The notes under the pieces are model-generated. The model made no database searches. It had not been told where the DNA came from and saw nothing but the letters and a program-made list of their open reading frames with translations. A stretch of DNA of 64,000 nt, taken from NCBI GenBank assembly GCA_037074765.1, contig JBAMDO010000230.1, positions 1 through 64,000 on the forward strand, in the 5' to 3' direction. The translations under genes were made by a program, and so were the position numbers. Shown one piece after another: positions 1 through 13,150 of this stretch (within the stretch, counting starts at the first letter, position 1; each line of letters begins with the position of its first letter). Origin of the DNA: Mansonella perstans (lineage: Eukaryota > Nematoda > Chromadorea > Rhabditida > Onchocercidae).

Positions 1-1588
1 GTCGATTTTTCTTTTTTGTTTTCACAACATAATTTTGTTGTACCACAAGCTAGAAAAATGTCAGCTAGTCTGATAAAAAATGCAGGCCCGACAAAATTCC
101 AGTCAGACCTTGTTATTAATCAAATTTTATTCAATTCACTTCAAACAGTAAAATAATTTGTGTTCATTTCATCGGTTTTAGAAATTTTTTTTGAATTTCT
201 ATGTGCATGTAAATATTCCTGTAGTATATATCATCCAAACGTTCTGAAAATTTACAATGCAAAATTATTGCGATTTTACCGGTCCCTGTGATGACAAATG
301 ACAATTTTCCCGATTCATGGCAACGGTTTCGGCTCAAATTGTAACGCTTTGTTAGTGCTTTCAATTTGCTGTAGCAACAGTAGCTATAATCACAATACTC
401 ATTAATATTAATTAAAAATAACAGTTATAATAATATGAATAATAGCAATAGCAGTAACAATGATAAGTAAGTAGAAGTAATATTAACTAAGGATGACTCT
501 GAGAGCTTTTCAACAATTAGCTTATGAAAGCAAGACAGCAATCTAGCAAATTCACCAAATTATCAATCATTGCAACATATCAATAGCTGTCATGTTTGGC
601 GTGTAAAACTTATCTTTCTGTAATTTTCTTACTATTTCTTGAACTCTTACAAAAAAACCAGATGCGATTTCGAAAGTTGAAATCTAAAAAAAGACCTAAT
701 GACGTCCGCACAAATAGGACACAGCTATCCCTCATTTAGTCGCAACATCGTAGTTTTCAAACATTTTGACAGAAATATGTGGTTGTTTATGAAATCTTCG
801 CAAAGCAAAAAATAGCTGGTTGGATGAAATCTAGTTTTATTGTTGTGGCTTACATCAAATTCCTTTTATTTATTTGCATTAATCCATTTTTGTCAATGCC
901 TGCAAAATAAGAAAAATAAATTGATTTCAGAACAAAAGATAAAAAAGGGAATAATTAAGCGGAAACTTTCCTTATAACGCAAGGTTATTATTATAACGAA
1001 AGCTACTGTTAACATCCATAAATTTTCAATCAAGCAATAATAATTTTTCGAACTTTTTTGCACTATTGAATAAAAGTGAATGAAAATGATCTTGCATGCT
1101 GTGGAATTGGTTTGAACGATAAATACGAAACATTGAAAAGTATATATCATTCAGTATTCTCTATCCGCAATGCTCATTGTTGCCTCATTTATAATCTAAT
1201 CTGTGGAAAACAAACATTTTGTGTTTATAAACATTGTATTGTAATTGAAAATTTGTTTTAAAATTCAAAACTAAAAGGAATTCGTGATGTTTTAAGTATA
1301 AAATTGAGAATTTAAAATATCAATGAGTAAAAATCGTTGCAAAGATATTTTTTTGACACAATCATTAAACTATGTTAAACTCAAAAAAATCAATAAATCA
1401 ATAAACTATGTTTAACGTTAAAGTTAATGATTTTTTTTTTATATTTTTTTTTTTTTTAAAGTTAATGATTTTTTTTTAATTTTTTTTTTCTATATAGATG
1501 AACACACAGTTCATCTATATAGAAAGTCATTAGTTCATCTGTATTAAGTATCATTGCCTCTGATCAAAATCCTTATATTATTCATATT
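1..1588. repeat. Copy 1 of a ~1.6 kb direct repeat, cut by the left edge
   Basis: Base 1 onward matches 28470 onward almost base for base until about 1588 / 30072, after which the two sequences diverge. I see only scattered substitutions and small indels, for example near 250, 1035, 1215 and 1370-1400. No long or conserved reading frame is present, and no transposase or RT motif is visible. The left boundary lies outside the window, so terminal repeats or target-site duplications cannot be judged on that side. It could be a non-autonomous mobile element, a recent segmental duplication, or an assembly artefact. Confidence 0.9.
1487..1525. repeat. Perfect 17-bp stem hairpin near the end of repeat copy 1
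   Basis: TTTCTATATAGATGAAC (1487-1503) is followed by a 5-nt spacer and its exact reverse complement (1509-1525). In the second copy (about 29970-30010) the same hairpin has one mismatch in the right arm. It sits about 60 bp from the right end of the homologous block, so it may be part of an element's end structure. Confidence 0.85.
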
Positions 1589-4500
1589 TTTTTTCAAGAA
1601 TTTCGAAGGATATTTTTTCTTATTAATTTTGGCTTTACCTCACCTCGACACCAAAAACTGTTTTTCGTGAAAAATTGTTTTGCTAGCTGTGAGAAGGATT
1701 AATTTTTTTAAAAAAGTAGCTCACATACTCTTCGATACCGTTGCGAATTGAATTTAGTATGTACGACCAGTTGTAGTTTTTATTACAATCCAGATATCAG
1801 TTACAACAGGACGGTTGAATTAATACTGGTTATTGTAATAGAATAAGGTAGGAATATATAATTATCAATAGTGCAGATCAAATAGTATAATTAAGAACGA
1901 ATACCAAATGACATAAAGGCATTAATGATGATTTTTAGGCGTTGAATCAAAGTGAGAATTACTGTTGATAATAGAAGTTAGTAGTATGTTGAAAGATGAT
2001 AACAATGAATTGAGTACAATTAGAGCAGCTTTATGTAGAGTGATATGTTTATAAGAAGTTTACAAATTAAAAGACAATGTTTATATGTTATACTATCGTT
2101 AGTAATATTCGTTTACATGTTGGCAGATGCTTAAACCAAGAATTACAAGGCGATAGATGACAAAGAATCACATGTTGATAAATGCTTAAGCAAAGAATTA
2201 CATTGTCACAATAGCTGCATTTTCTATTAACTTAGACATAGCAGCTTGGAGATCGGTAATAAACAAGGAAGCTTCAAATTTTTACATGATCACAGCTTAT
2301 GTGATGGTGAAAATATTATCATTGCTTTGGAAAAAAGAAATTTATTGCGCAAAAGGATCGATTAATTTGAATTTATAATAGAATTCTTATTTATATTTCT
2401 ATCTTTGCCTGCCACTTTTTTTACGACTGTAACACGCCAATTTAAAAATGTTAAAATAATGTAAAAATGTTAGAATTAGAAGCAACAGTAATAGCAAAGT
2501 AATGATAATAACGGTAACAATAATTGATTAAAAATTAAGATTTCGTGATTTGATTAATTTAGGTTATCCATATAGTTTTCATTAGATTAAAGCTATTCTA
2601 TTTGTTTATGTTAGTGTTAAATAGAAAAAATTTGAACAAAAAAAGATCAATAGTTGTTCGAAACTAAAAATAATTAAAATCAAATCATTCGTTATCCATT
2701 AGCTTTTCAATAATTAAATATTATTTAATTACTGCAAATGCATATTTAAATACTTCTACAATAAACAAATTGTGATAGTTGTAAGTGTGATAGTTATAAA
2801 CGACTATAATACGCCAATATTCGTGGTAATCTTATTAGTATAAAATATTTGCTCTGCAAAATATTGATTCGGACTTTTTCCTCGTTAACTATCATTTAAC
2901 TTTTAGCTAAACTTTACTTATTTCTGCTGAATTTCATTGACAAATGAAATTTGTTTTAAAAAAAAAGCAATCATTTAGCTAATTTTGAAAACTTTCCGTT
3001 TTTTAATATTTCATTAAATGAAAAAAATCAATTATTTTTGTTTCTGTAATAACTAAAATTACGAGCATTAATGAAATTCCAACAAATTTTAAAAAAAAAA
3101 AATTGTTAGATGAAATTCAGAAACAGAAGGGGTAAAATGGAAAGATTGAAAAATTTCAGTAAGAACATTCGAAAAGTTGACAGTAATTTCGAGAGATCTT
3201 TGCATCATTATTTAAACTTTTAGTTAAGTTTTCTATCCTAACTAATGACATTGGAGGATAATAATTTCACTACGAAATATCGTGTGTTTGATAGCAATTA
3301 TTTTTACACCAATTGCTTTTGCATCTTCATTTATGAGTTTCTTTTTTTGCCGACTTTTTTTTCAGAAACAGAAACAGTTTTCACCACTGATTTTCCATCA
3401 GCATCAAAAAGAATATACGAAACAGATGAAAAGAAGCAGAACGTATGCTTGCTGGCGATGAATACATGCGTCAGATATAATCCGTTGATTCGAACAAATT
3501 AAAACGGAAGGTGCTGCCGGATTAAATTAACAATTTCAGTTTGCTGGGTATTTTGTCTCATCTATGAGGTTTATCAAGTACAAAATAATTACAGTGCATT
3601 CTAAGGATGTGTCTTAAAAATTATGTAATATTTTAAACTGGTTATTGAAAAGATTGAAAAATTAAATTTATAAAATTTATTTCAAAACTGAACGAATTGA
3701 AATTAACTGGTCCTTTTTTAGATAAAAATATAACTGAAAATAAAGAAATTAAAAGCATGTTTAACATCTCAGTTCAAGACTGCAATTCCACTGACATAAT
3801 TCAGAATTTCACTTTTCCAATGATTAGATGCAACGAGATGTTGGTGAATTGCGTGACGGCTAGTTTGTTTAATTGAATTTTGTTGTTTCAAATATAAGCT
3901 TTTGCTCTGTCGCACAAAAAAATTTTTTTTTTTGGTATATTCGCCTCCCATTTTATTGTTTTATGAATTTGTAAAGGATCAAGTTTCTGTTCAAAAACTT
4001 CAGTTACTTCAAAATATTGCATAAAACTTTGTTCGGAAATACTGTATTTCAGATTGCAACGTTGGAATTTCTAAAATTAAGAAAAAATTGACAACGAATA
4101 ATTCAGGCAAAAATGTCCTTTACTGACCTCCATGTCTTTACTCGTTTCATTTCTCGTTTCTGGAAAGTTGGAATTGCTAAAATAATAAAAAGCATTCATG
4201 AACTTTAAGAACCATTTTTTGATACTTCTGAGTCTTAGACTTAGATCTAACTTTTATAAGTTAAAACTTTTAAACTTCATAAATTAATGTTATTTTTAGC
4301 TTTTTGGTATGTTCATTGGTCATAGTGGATTTGAAAGTGAGCTTTAATGTTTTGCTAAAATGCATTTTCTTAATATGCATTTGTTTCATGAATGCATTTT
4401 ATAATTTATGGAAATCTGTCATGAAATGGCTGCATAAAATACAAGTGTCGAAATAAAATGATTTGGGGCGAGTATGTTTATTAATTAATAAATTTTTGAA

Positions 4501-4699
4501 ACAGTTTTGGATTAAATTATAAAATTGAATTCTTGAAAAACTTAATAGATTTAGGTGAATAAATCCAAAAAAAAACTAATGATCTATTTTAGATATTTTT
4601 AAGATGTTTTAGATAAAAAGACGAAATGCGATAGAAATTTTGCATTATTTCATCAAATAAAAGAAACAAAAAAAAATTGAAGGTGATTTTAAACTTTAG
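1589..4699. other. AT-rich intergenic region
   Basis: No convincing gene. A small local duplication of about 37 bp is present (2111-2147 and 2169-2206, sharing ATGTTG..ATGCTTAA..AAGAATTACA). A frame at about 3362-3502 follows a good pyrimidine-rich acceptor and ends in a stop, so it could be a terminal exon, but it has no recognisable family. The unseen first exon of the Srt-like gene is expected somewhere in the last part of this stretch. Confidence 0.6.
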
Positions 4700-7158
4700 C
4701 GTAAACGACACAGCAATCAATCAAATCATATGTGAAGGAACAGTAGGTAAACCAAATGTAGCCATTGGTATCACTTATCTCACACTTGGTCTCATTTTTC
4801 AGGTTTTTTTAAACTTTAATTGAAAATTCGACATTTTAAATTCAACATTTTTATTTTTATAAGGAAATAAATATCCAACAAATGCATAATGTGTGAAGTG
4901 TAACTAAACATTTTAATTAAATATTTCGCGAAATCTTCTGTCGGTTGACAGTTCATAAGATTTTACAACTGATTCAACAAAAAATCCGTTAATTTATAAT
5001 CTTACTCTTATCAGCAGGTACAAATGAAATACAATATATTTAATGATTTGTTAATTTTAAATTTGAACCATTTAATTTCATAATGCGATATGATGAGTAT
5101 AACTGGTTAACGGGCACATCAGCCAAGGAAAAAACAAACAAAAACTTGCCAATTAGATATTTTGATCAGACAACGATTGTAACCAGTCATTATTGATAAT
5201 TTCAGATTGCTTATTTACCATGCATTATAACATTTTTGCAACATGATTGTTATATTCATTCATGCTTCAAAATAATGTTTGTAATTGGTATCGTCGATAT
5301 GATAACTACAAATAATGCTTTAACAATTGCTGGGCTCTATTCCCTCATAGGAATTTCATTTTGTACGACACCAATTTTTTCGGCATTGTTCAATTCTCTT
5401 TCTTTATGTAAGCAATGCTTTATGTACGCATTATCTAAAAAATGCAAATTTCAAATTAAATTTTAATTTCACAAGAAATTACAAGATCGGAAAAATTGCA
5501 TTTATATCTACATTCCTATAGATCTCAAACATTTTATTCCTACAAGTACCTAATGGAAAATTTCTTTCAATCTGATAGGTGGCAATTTTTGAGTGAGTTA
5601 AGACTATTCAATAGCACAAGCCGAATATCAAATTATTCGACATTGCTTTCTTCAGTTACTAAAATATTTTCCAAATTCTTTTTTAGATTTTTGGTTTGCG
5701 CACTGTGCATTATGTATCGTTCTTAATTTCAACAGATGCTTCAACTTATATTTTGGAAAAACAGTGGTAAGTAGTCAGTTGATCGTTTATATCGTTATTT
5801 TCCTAATGAAAATTTTATGAAATAGGACTTTCTAAATTTGATTTTTGTCATTTCGATAGTTCTAAAAAATCTGGAACTTGGCTCCTCGTTCAATTTTATA
5901 AAAAAAAATTAACCTTGACTTTTTAATAATTTATAAATCTTAAATTTGACACAATCATTTCAATAATTTCAAAAAACGATATTATCATTGTATATTCAGA
6001 CATGCTTCACGAAATCGCGAGTATGGTTTTGGATTTGTTTGGCATTCTTATACGCTCTCATTATGTGCTTACTGTGTCCACCAGGATACTACCATAGCTA
6101 TCTGGGTGCTTATTTTGCTAAATATACTTCAAAAGTACATTTTATTGATTTGATTTTAGTTTTATTGAAGCTGAATTTTTAAATTTCAATACGAACGCAT
6201 GTAAAATTGATATATTATTATTATATAATAATGTTTACTTTACTAAAAATACTTCAAAAGTACATTTTATTGATTTGATTTTAGTTTTATTGAAGCTGAA
6301 TTTTCAAATTTAAAACGAATAATGTAAAATTGAAACTTATTAAAAACCTGATTTTAATCAATTCCATTTTAACTTATTGTCATTTCATTATTATTACTAT
6401 CGTTATCATTATTTAGTATTTAGTGTCGTTAATTATTATCAGATTTATAACTGTGATGTAAATCATTAATATATGACGTAAATCGCGGTATGATAATTTC
6501 TTATCAATAATTGAAAAAAGAAAACACTTTCTATTGTTATCACTATTTATGATAATTAAATGATGAAATATTGTTGAAAATATCTGTCCGTCGATTTGAT
6601 AATTTTGTCAGATAAAAAATTTGGCGTATATATTCAATAATTTTGGTATTATTATCGTCATTCTGGGACAGTACATATTTATAGCAATAATTTTGCATCG
6701 ACAAATACTCGGAATTTCTTGCAGATTGAATCAGACGAAACCACAACTTGCAGTATGTCAATTATTTCAAACATTAAATTGAATTCACAGTTCAGAAAAA
6801 AATTAGAAAAATCCTTGAGAATATATTATTTAAATTTAGTGCAAACTTGTATTAGTTCAATATTTAGTTAAATTATTTAAACTGAAATTTGTAGATACTA
6901 ATACAATCGGTTATTATTTGTTTCTTCTTGTTTATCTGCAGCATATTATACATAATCATTGTTTTGGTTCCTGTCCCAGAAATTCTTTTACCATTTGTTC
7001 ATATTTCATGGATGATTTCGCAAGGTTTCCGAAATTTACCTTTTTTGAAGGGAACTTGTCATTTTATTCTATTAAATGTTAGCATTACTGCACTAATCAC
7101 TGATATAATTAAGGAACAAAATAAATTTGCTAGAATATCTCAGAAAGCTGATGATTAG
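4700..7158 (+). CDS. Srt-like serpentine chemoreceptor, 7TM GPCR (first exon not found)
   Basis: Six exons join with consistent phases: 4700-4802, 5206-5407, 5687-5766, 6000-6134, 6612-6752 and 6895-7158 (TAG). They encode about 307 residues plus an unseen N-terminus, close to the usual length of nematode Srt receptors. Family marks are GKPN and GITYLTLG in the first exon, a YLPC then SCFKIMF..GIVDM block (TM1-TM2), an FNRCF motif after TM3, a PPGYYHS segment, and a TM7 region with ISWMISQG followed by LLNVSI. Seven hydrophobic segments are recognisable and no internal stop is seen. Acceptors are clean (TTTCAG, TTTTTAG, ATTCAG). The acceptor at 4699 is phase 2, so a short upstream exon carrying the ATG must exist, and none was chosen with confidence. 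Srt receptors are presumed sensory-neuron membrane receptors, and no ligand can be inferred. A truncated copy lies at 36451-37125. Confidence 0.75.
6113..6315. repeat. Tandem duplication (~123 bp offset) over the end of Srt exon 4
   Basis: The block around 6120-6190 (TACTTCAAAAGTACATTTTA and following) recurs nearly exactly at 6242-6315. It duplicates the last codons of Srt-like exon 4, its GTACAT donor and the first bases of the intron. The gene therefore has two tandem copies of this donor. Only use of the first gives a clean join to exon 5. Confidence 0.85.
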
Positions 7159-8777
7159 TCGATGTGGCTAACATGCAGAGCACACTGTATGCATTGCATT
7201 AGCAGCAATAAGTATTACGGGAAAGATACATAAATTTACTTTATTAGGTGGCAAAGCATTTATTTATATTGGAGCGAACGCGAAAATACGACGAAATATT
7301 GCTGATATGAAATGGATATGCAAAGTTATAAAATTTTTGTCGAAAATTTGCAAATGTCAAGACAGAAATTGTTGCAAATAATATATTTTTGTTGAGGAAT
7401 ATTTAGATTTGAGAGAGTGTACTGAAGAATTTCTGAATCTTTCGAATGAGACTAAAGAAGTAAAGTTTGACTTACAGATGGCAGCGCAAAAAACAGTATT
7501 ATAGTGCACTCTCTTTAATTCCAGAAATTTTCAAACAATAATAATATTAAGAATAAAATTATACAGCTTTCTTTCTTCATTTTTCCAGTTGGGTCAACCT
7601 TTGATAGTTTAATAAATTTTAATTTCATACAATTCAAAACTTGTATCACAAAAGAAACGCAAAGAAACACTAGGTGAATAAATTGCTAGCAGTACTATAG
7701 TAATTAAATTTAGCTAAAAGTTATGAAGGAATAATGAAATGAGAAGACGACGTTAATGATAATGTTATGATTGATGATAACAATGATGTCTGAAAATACC
7801 GAAGCAAGTTTCTCTTCCAATATTTTAGCTGACTGATTTTTGTGGTCTATCTGATGTGCTGATTATAAATGTGTAGCATGTATTTGATGGTAATGTTTTA
7901 ATTTTATCTTTCAGCTCAAATCATCATCTCTACTTAATAGATAAAGCTCCTGTTGTAATTCCAACTCTTTCTTTATTATATCATTGTCTAAATTTCAGGG
8001 AGTAGTAGACTAAGCAGCTATTGTGACGATTAAAGCCAGTATGTAATTTTTTGTCTATCTATTCATAAAAGTGCAATCGTTGAATTAATATCAACCAATC
8101 GTCTAAGACTATATGATAGACCTTTTATCTAACTCTAAAGGTATAAATCGTTTGTTGTCCACACATATCGATACCACAATAAAAAGATTGGAGTCAGCCA
8201 CAGAGTTCTTTTCAGTTCTACTTTCGAAAGCAACGTAATGCGATGTTTTACGACGGTTCTAGACATCTGCTATATCGCCGAGAAGCCATCGTCCATCGCA
8301 GTGGATGATTTATAAATTATTTATGAACAAATTTACACTTAACGCCTATAAAAACTATTTTCTTTTTTCCAACAAATTCTCATAAAAGAAATTAACCAGT
8401 TTTAACAGTAATATGATCATATTAGATTACATACAGAAAAATATCTTTTTTTTTAAATAATCTAATTTAAATCATAAAAACTTTGGCTCAATGACTTAGG
8501 TGCAACATATAATAAATATGTAGTGAAGAATGAGGAAGAATTGTTGCAATTAATGCTAAATGGATTGATTTGATTGTGATGGAAAATTGATAAGAAATCA
8601 ATGCTGCTCTATGCATTTACAATCCTTCCTTTTTTTAAATGAAGTTTTCGTCTAATTTAAATTATAAAACTCAGACTTAATGATCACGTGCTAAATGTTA
8701 TAGAAAAAAGAGAGTCTGTAATATTAAAGTAATGAAGAAGTAAGAATTTTTTTTTATATTTTTGTACATTTGTGATA

Positions 8778-8793
8778 TATATATATATATATA
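8778..8793. repeat. (AT)n microsatellite
   Basis: An uninterrupted run of alternating AT dinucleotides, about 8 units. Longer AT-rich runs occur near 52115, 52175, 52838 and 53108. Confidence 0.85.
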
Positions 8794-8869
8794 GAGAAGC
8801 ATTGGTTTTTTTCTACACTTAATTTCTAGACATTTAGCATTTGATCATAGGCAAGGATTTTTTTCCCAG

Positions 8870-9140
8870 AGTAAAAAAATTTCAATAATTTTTTAATACC
8901 GAAAATTTCGGTTGATGTTTGATCATCAATAATTTTAATTGCTTTTTGATCCCGAAAAAGCTTCGGTAATTTTTGGAAGCCGAAGTTAAATTACTTTTTG
9001 TTAACTAGAAAATCATAGTAATTTCTGAACACTGAAAAATTTTTAGCATTTTTGACCATTAAAAAATTTAATCCTCTTTTGATCACATGTAAATTTGATT
9101 ACTTTTTGATCATTAATAGTTTCATTAAAATTTGATATGC
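8870..9140. repeat. Degenerate tandem array, unit about 55-65 bp
   Basis: The phrase TTTTTGATC or a near variant, followed by A-rich sequence and GAAAA(A/T)TT, recurs at irregular spacing of roughly 55-65 bp. The units are strongly diverged. No coding potential is seen. Confidence 0.5.
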
Positions 9141-9526
9141 CTTGAATATCTTAAAAATTTTTTTCAAAGATAAAAAAAGATACGTTAGTAATTAGTCTCA
9201 TTCTATGAACAAAGCGGAAAGAAATGAAATTCGAAAATTATAATACATAATTTAAAAATAAGAAGTCATAAACTTTTAAGTATGAAATATTAATAACAAA
9301 TTAATTATGTGTATATCCAATATTTTCTGAAAAATTGGTCTCAATATTTCGTTTCTATGTCTTTTTTTAAACAAAATTTGCTTTTGGAAATTAAGAAATT
9401 CCTTGCAAATATAATACGCAATGTATTCATATAACTGTGAATTTCGAAGTTTCTTTTCAAAAACAACCAATCTCGCACTGCACACCATTATCATTGATAT
9501 TAAAACATTGGCCTGAAATATCTCAT

Positions 9527-9543
9527 GCTGGAATCGAACCAGC
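9527..9543 (-). other. tRNA T-arm / B-box-like sequence (tRNA fossil or SINE piece)
   Basis: On the minus strand this reads GCTGG, a 7-nt loop TTCGATT, then CCAGC. That is a perfect 5-bp T-stem and loop containing the RNA polymerase III B-box GGTTCGATTCC. The expected D-arm, anticodon arm and acceptor pairing are not recognisable upstream, so a functional tRNA is not supported. A tRNA relic or tRNA-derived SINE piece is possible. Confidence 0.45.
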
Positions 9544-10208
9544 GATCTTCTGCAAATATAATTGTTTTAAGAATATAAATTTATTGAAACTACAAGATAT
9601 GTTAAATTTTTTTCTCAACGAATAGAATAAATTTCAGTAAATTTACGCGAATTATTTTCTTTTCTTCATTAGATTGTTTTTTTAAATTGATAAGATTAAT
9701 TCATTTTATATTTTTATGCTAGAAATTATTTCGCGTTTCACGGCACATATTATTAACACATTTGTCATATATTAAGTTTGTTATTTGTTAGTCATTTACC
9801 ATGATTTTTTTACAAACGCATTTGAACAATGTTAGGGCCGCTTTAGATATGAGACAAAATGAATGAATGAATGCAATCGTTCGAAAGCTAGCTATTCAAA
9901 ATTTATATAAAACCAGAAACTCAATTTCATAAAAATTTGTAAAGCGCATGCATATAATTAATTCTAAGTATTACGAACAGTGTGTTAATAATATACGTCC
10001 TCAGTTTTTAGGATTATTCATCCATGGATAAGGATTTCATGAAATCGCTTGGATCTTTTCTTCATCAAATTTTGCCAAGAATATGGATTTAATTGAGCAC
10101 GCTGCTCTATCAAAAAATTGCGCCATTATGATCTGGTAATTAGTTGTATCATTCTAATATAAATTTAATTGAATTAAAGAATATGGATTTATAATTTAAT
10201 TGAATTAA

Positions 10209-10247
10209 CTTAAATCGTTTTTAACTATAAGTTAAAAACGATTTAAG
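10209..10247. repeat. Perfect 17-bp inverted repeat with 5-nt loop
   Basis: CTTAAATCGTTTTTAAC at 10209-10225, spacer TATAA, then the exact reverse complement at 10231-10247. It lies in gene-free DNA. It is not followed by a T-tract or linked to a gene, so no terminator role is claimed. Confidence 0.85.
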
Positions 10248-13150
10248 ACAAAAAAGTAAAAACCAAAAAGCAGTGTAATCCTCTTAATTTATTATTATGA
10301 TTTCTTTTGCAAATAATTCCCTGAAATTTTTGAAATTTTTTCATCAGTTAACAAAAATTGATATTTGAAAACAGTCGCCAAAAGTTGTGAAGTTTTATTT
10401 TAATGTTTTGCAAAAAAAAAAATGAAGACTTCAAAAATTTTGGAACTTAATTTATACTTATCATTAACTGATGAAAAAGCAAAAAAAAAATTTAAAAAAG
10501 TTCAAAACAAAATTTAGTGTTAAAAGTTAGATATTTTTGTAGACTAGTGGTTTCTTCCATCACCATCAGCTTATTTAACAATCATTACTTCACTAAATGG
10601 TCCCAACCAAATTTGCTTTAATATTTTATATTTTTATTATTGTACTTACTTATGAGAAACCTAAAATGAATAGTGAGAATTATGAATAAACAGTTAAGAG
10701 AAATACCACCTTCTTCTGCACAAAAGTTAGAGGAACAAATGGCTAAGTTAAAGAAACTGATTAAAAGAAATTGTTATAAGAGAAAAATGGTTTTAATTTA
10801 ACTAACTATCTTTCAGGATATTTTTCAGGATAGCTTGTTAAATTAAAAACCGTTCAGTCAATGAGAAATTTAAATTTTAATGATGGTGGTCTTTGGATTC
10901 CTGATCGATCGATTGATTGATCGATCCATTCATTCATTAACCAAATTTTTAAGTTTTTGATTTTATCGAAATATTTATCAATTACGAGAAATTTATTTCA
11001 GATATCCCGTGATTATATGTTTCCGTCTTGGCTTTTCAATCAATATGGAAAAATTCGAAGAGAGAGAAAGATAAAAAAGCAAAATTTAAATGTGTGTTTA
11101 CTATTGTTATTGTTGTCATTGTTTTATTGGTATTTCTATTTGCAAAAGATGAATACATATTATTGCGTATATATTATTCATCAATGCAAACATAACCGTG
11201 AATTGTTTACCAAAATAAACTGAAAATTTTGTTTATCTTCGATATAAACAAAATCCTTCAAATTCAATTTTGAATTTAATTTGAATCAAGAATTATTTCT
11301 CTGGCATCAAATTAATTATTCGATATCGTTTTTTTCTTTAATTTCTATAAAATGGAAATTATGAAGCAACCAGATTTTACTTTCGTCCATGGATTTTCCA
11401 GCTTTTAAATTAAATTCTTTTCATTTTTTCTATAGAATGTGATAAATTTATAAAGCTTTCTTTATTTCATATGATTAAATCTTCAACTTGAAATGGCTTT
11501 TTTGAAGTGGGCAGTCATTTATTACCGTTAGTTGATTTATCCATATGTATATGTGTCTTTTTTTTAGCATATGTATCTTTTTACTAAATTAGAGGATGGC
11601 TAATTTAGGAATTTTTTAAAATATTTATTGTTACTAGAAATATTGTAAAGCAAGCAATGATGTTTAAAATTTGAAATTATTTTGAATTGGAGTAAGTTTT
11701 AAAACAACTCTGATCACCTTATATTTATTTTAAAATTGTTGTAAAGCAGCTTTAAAGTGTAGTATCATTTCTACAATGACTTTGTTAATGAATTTTTATC
11801 AAATTTTTTTTTTGTTTTTAATTAAAAATTGAAATGTTCGAACATTATGAAGAAAGTTCGAACAATTTCATTATTTTTTTAAATTTCAAAATGATTCATG
11901 AAATGGCAGCAATAGCAATTTCATTTGATGTCAGCCAAATTCAATAAATTTTGCAAAGATGAAGCAAATGAAAAATGCAAAGAGTTTATTATGTGTATCA
12001 ATTGGCAGCAAATTGTTAAGAATGCTGTTCTCGTACAATGGATATATTTTAAAATTGATTAATTAATTTACTATTTAAAATAAAAAATTTGTAATCAACA
12101 GCGAAAATCTGAAAAATAAGATTTATAAGCCATATAAAAATTTGATAGATAAAAATTGCAAAAATTAATTAATAATTTTAAATGAAAAAATCGCCATTCT
12201 GACATGCTACTTTGTTTACTTTAAATTAATTCATTTGTATTAAATTAAAAAGTATGATAATAAACAACAGTTATAGCAGATCAATTAAGATGATCAGTCA
12301 GTTCTTATCTTCACTTTCAATTAATGATTTAAAAGATCAGATCATATTGTTGTCGGGAAAAGAAAGCAAGGAAATAACACGAAATAATTTTAGCTTAATT
12401 GAAACATTTTTTAATTACAATTCTTTTTCTTAATTATTCTTTAATTATTGTAAATAAAGCAAATGTATTTTGAGTTAATAAAAAAAATTTGTGATTATAT
12501 TAAAATTAGATTTTGATATTTGAAATTTTCAAAAATTCTTTCATTTTTATTCGTTGAAAATTATTAATTCAGAAAAAAACTTTTTTTTAGCAAAAAAACG
12601 ATGAAAAGAGTACAGAATGAAATTATTTCTTGCAAATTGCAGCATTTTATGATGATTTAAACTACAAACGGTATCAATTTAATCATTTTTGTTTATTTCG
12701 GAAATGTTTCACAGTCTTCGTATGTTTGATGATAATCGCTTTAAAATGTAATTATTATCATCATCATATCAAATTACCACATTTCTTCCACTCGATCAAT
12801 GATGCTACAGAACCACAGAATATTGGTGGTCCATCTAACCATCCATTCTTTCATTCTGTCGTTTCGTAAAAATATTACCTCTTTTGATGTTTATAATCTA
12901 TATAGCTAAGCTAACCATTATATTAATATATAACTTAGCTTAAATCTAGTATCATAACTAAACAACGATTTTATTGTTATAGCTAAGCTAACGAAAATTT
13001 ATTTCAATTCGAATTGATTACTGATTACTATAGCAACACAACGGTACTGATACAGTCGTATCATAGGCTAAAAAAATATTTGTTTTGCCTTATATTTAAT
13101 ATTTGAGATCAAAATTCCAAAGAATATCAAATTATACTTATTTGATTGTA

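Larger units (their letters stand above)
7159..13150. other. Long gene-free region with degenerate repeats
   Basis: No supportable gene in about 6 kb. The stretch 7780-8310 is paralogous to 37325-37790 and marks the flank of the Srt duplication. Other contents are listed separately: an AT microsatellite near 8778, a degenerate tandem array at 8870-9140, a tRNA-like T-arm at 9527-9543 and a hairpin at 10209-10247. A frame at 12630-12869 has a hydrophobic stretch and two FFHS tetrapeptides, but nothing else supports it as a gene. Confidence 0.6.

Noticed and set aside
3362..3502. Possible terminal exon after a T-rich acceptor
   Set aside because: It is open and balanced in composition, but no family is recognised and no upstream exon could be linked.
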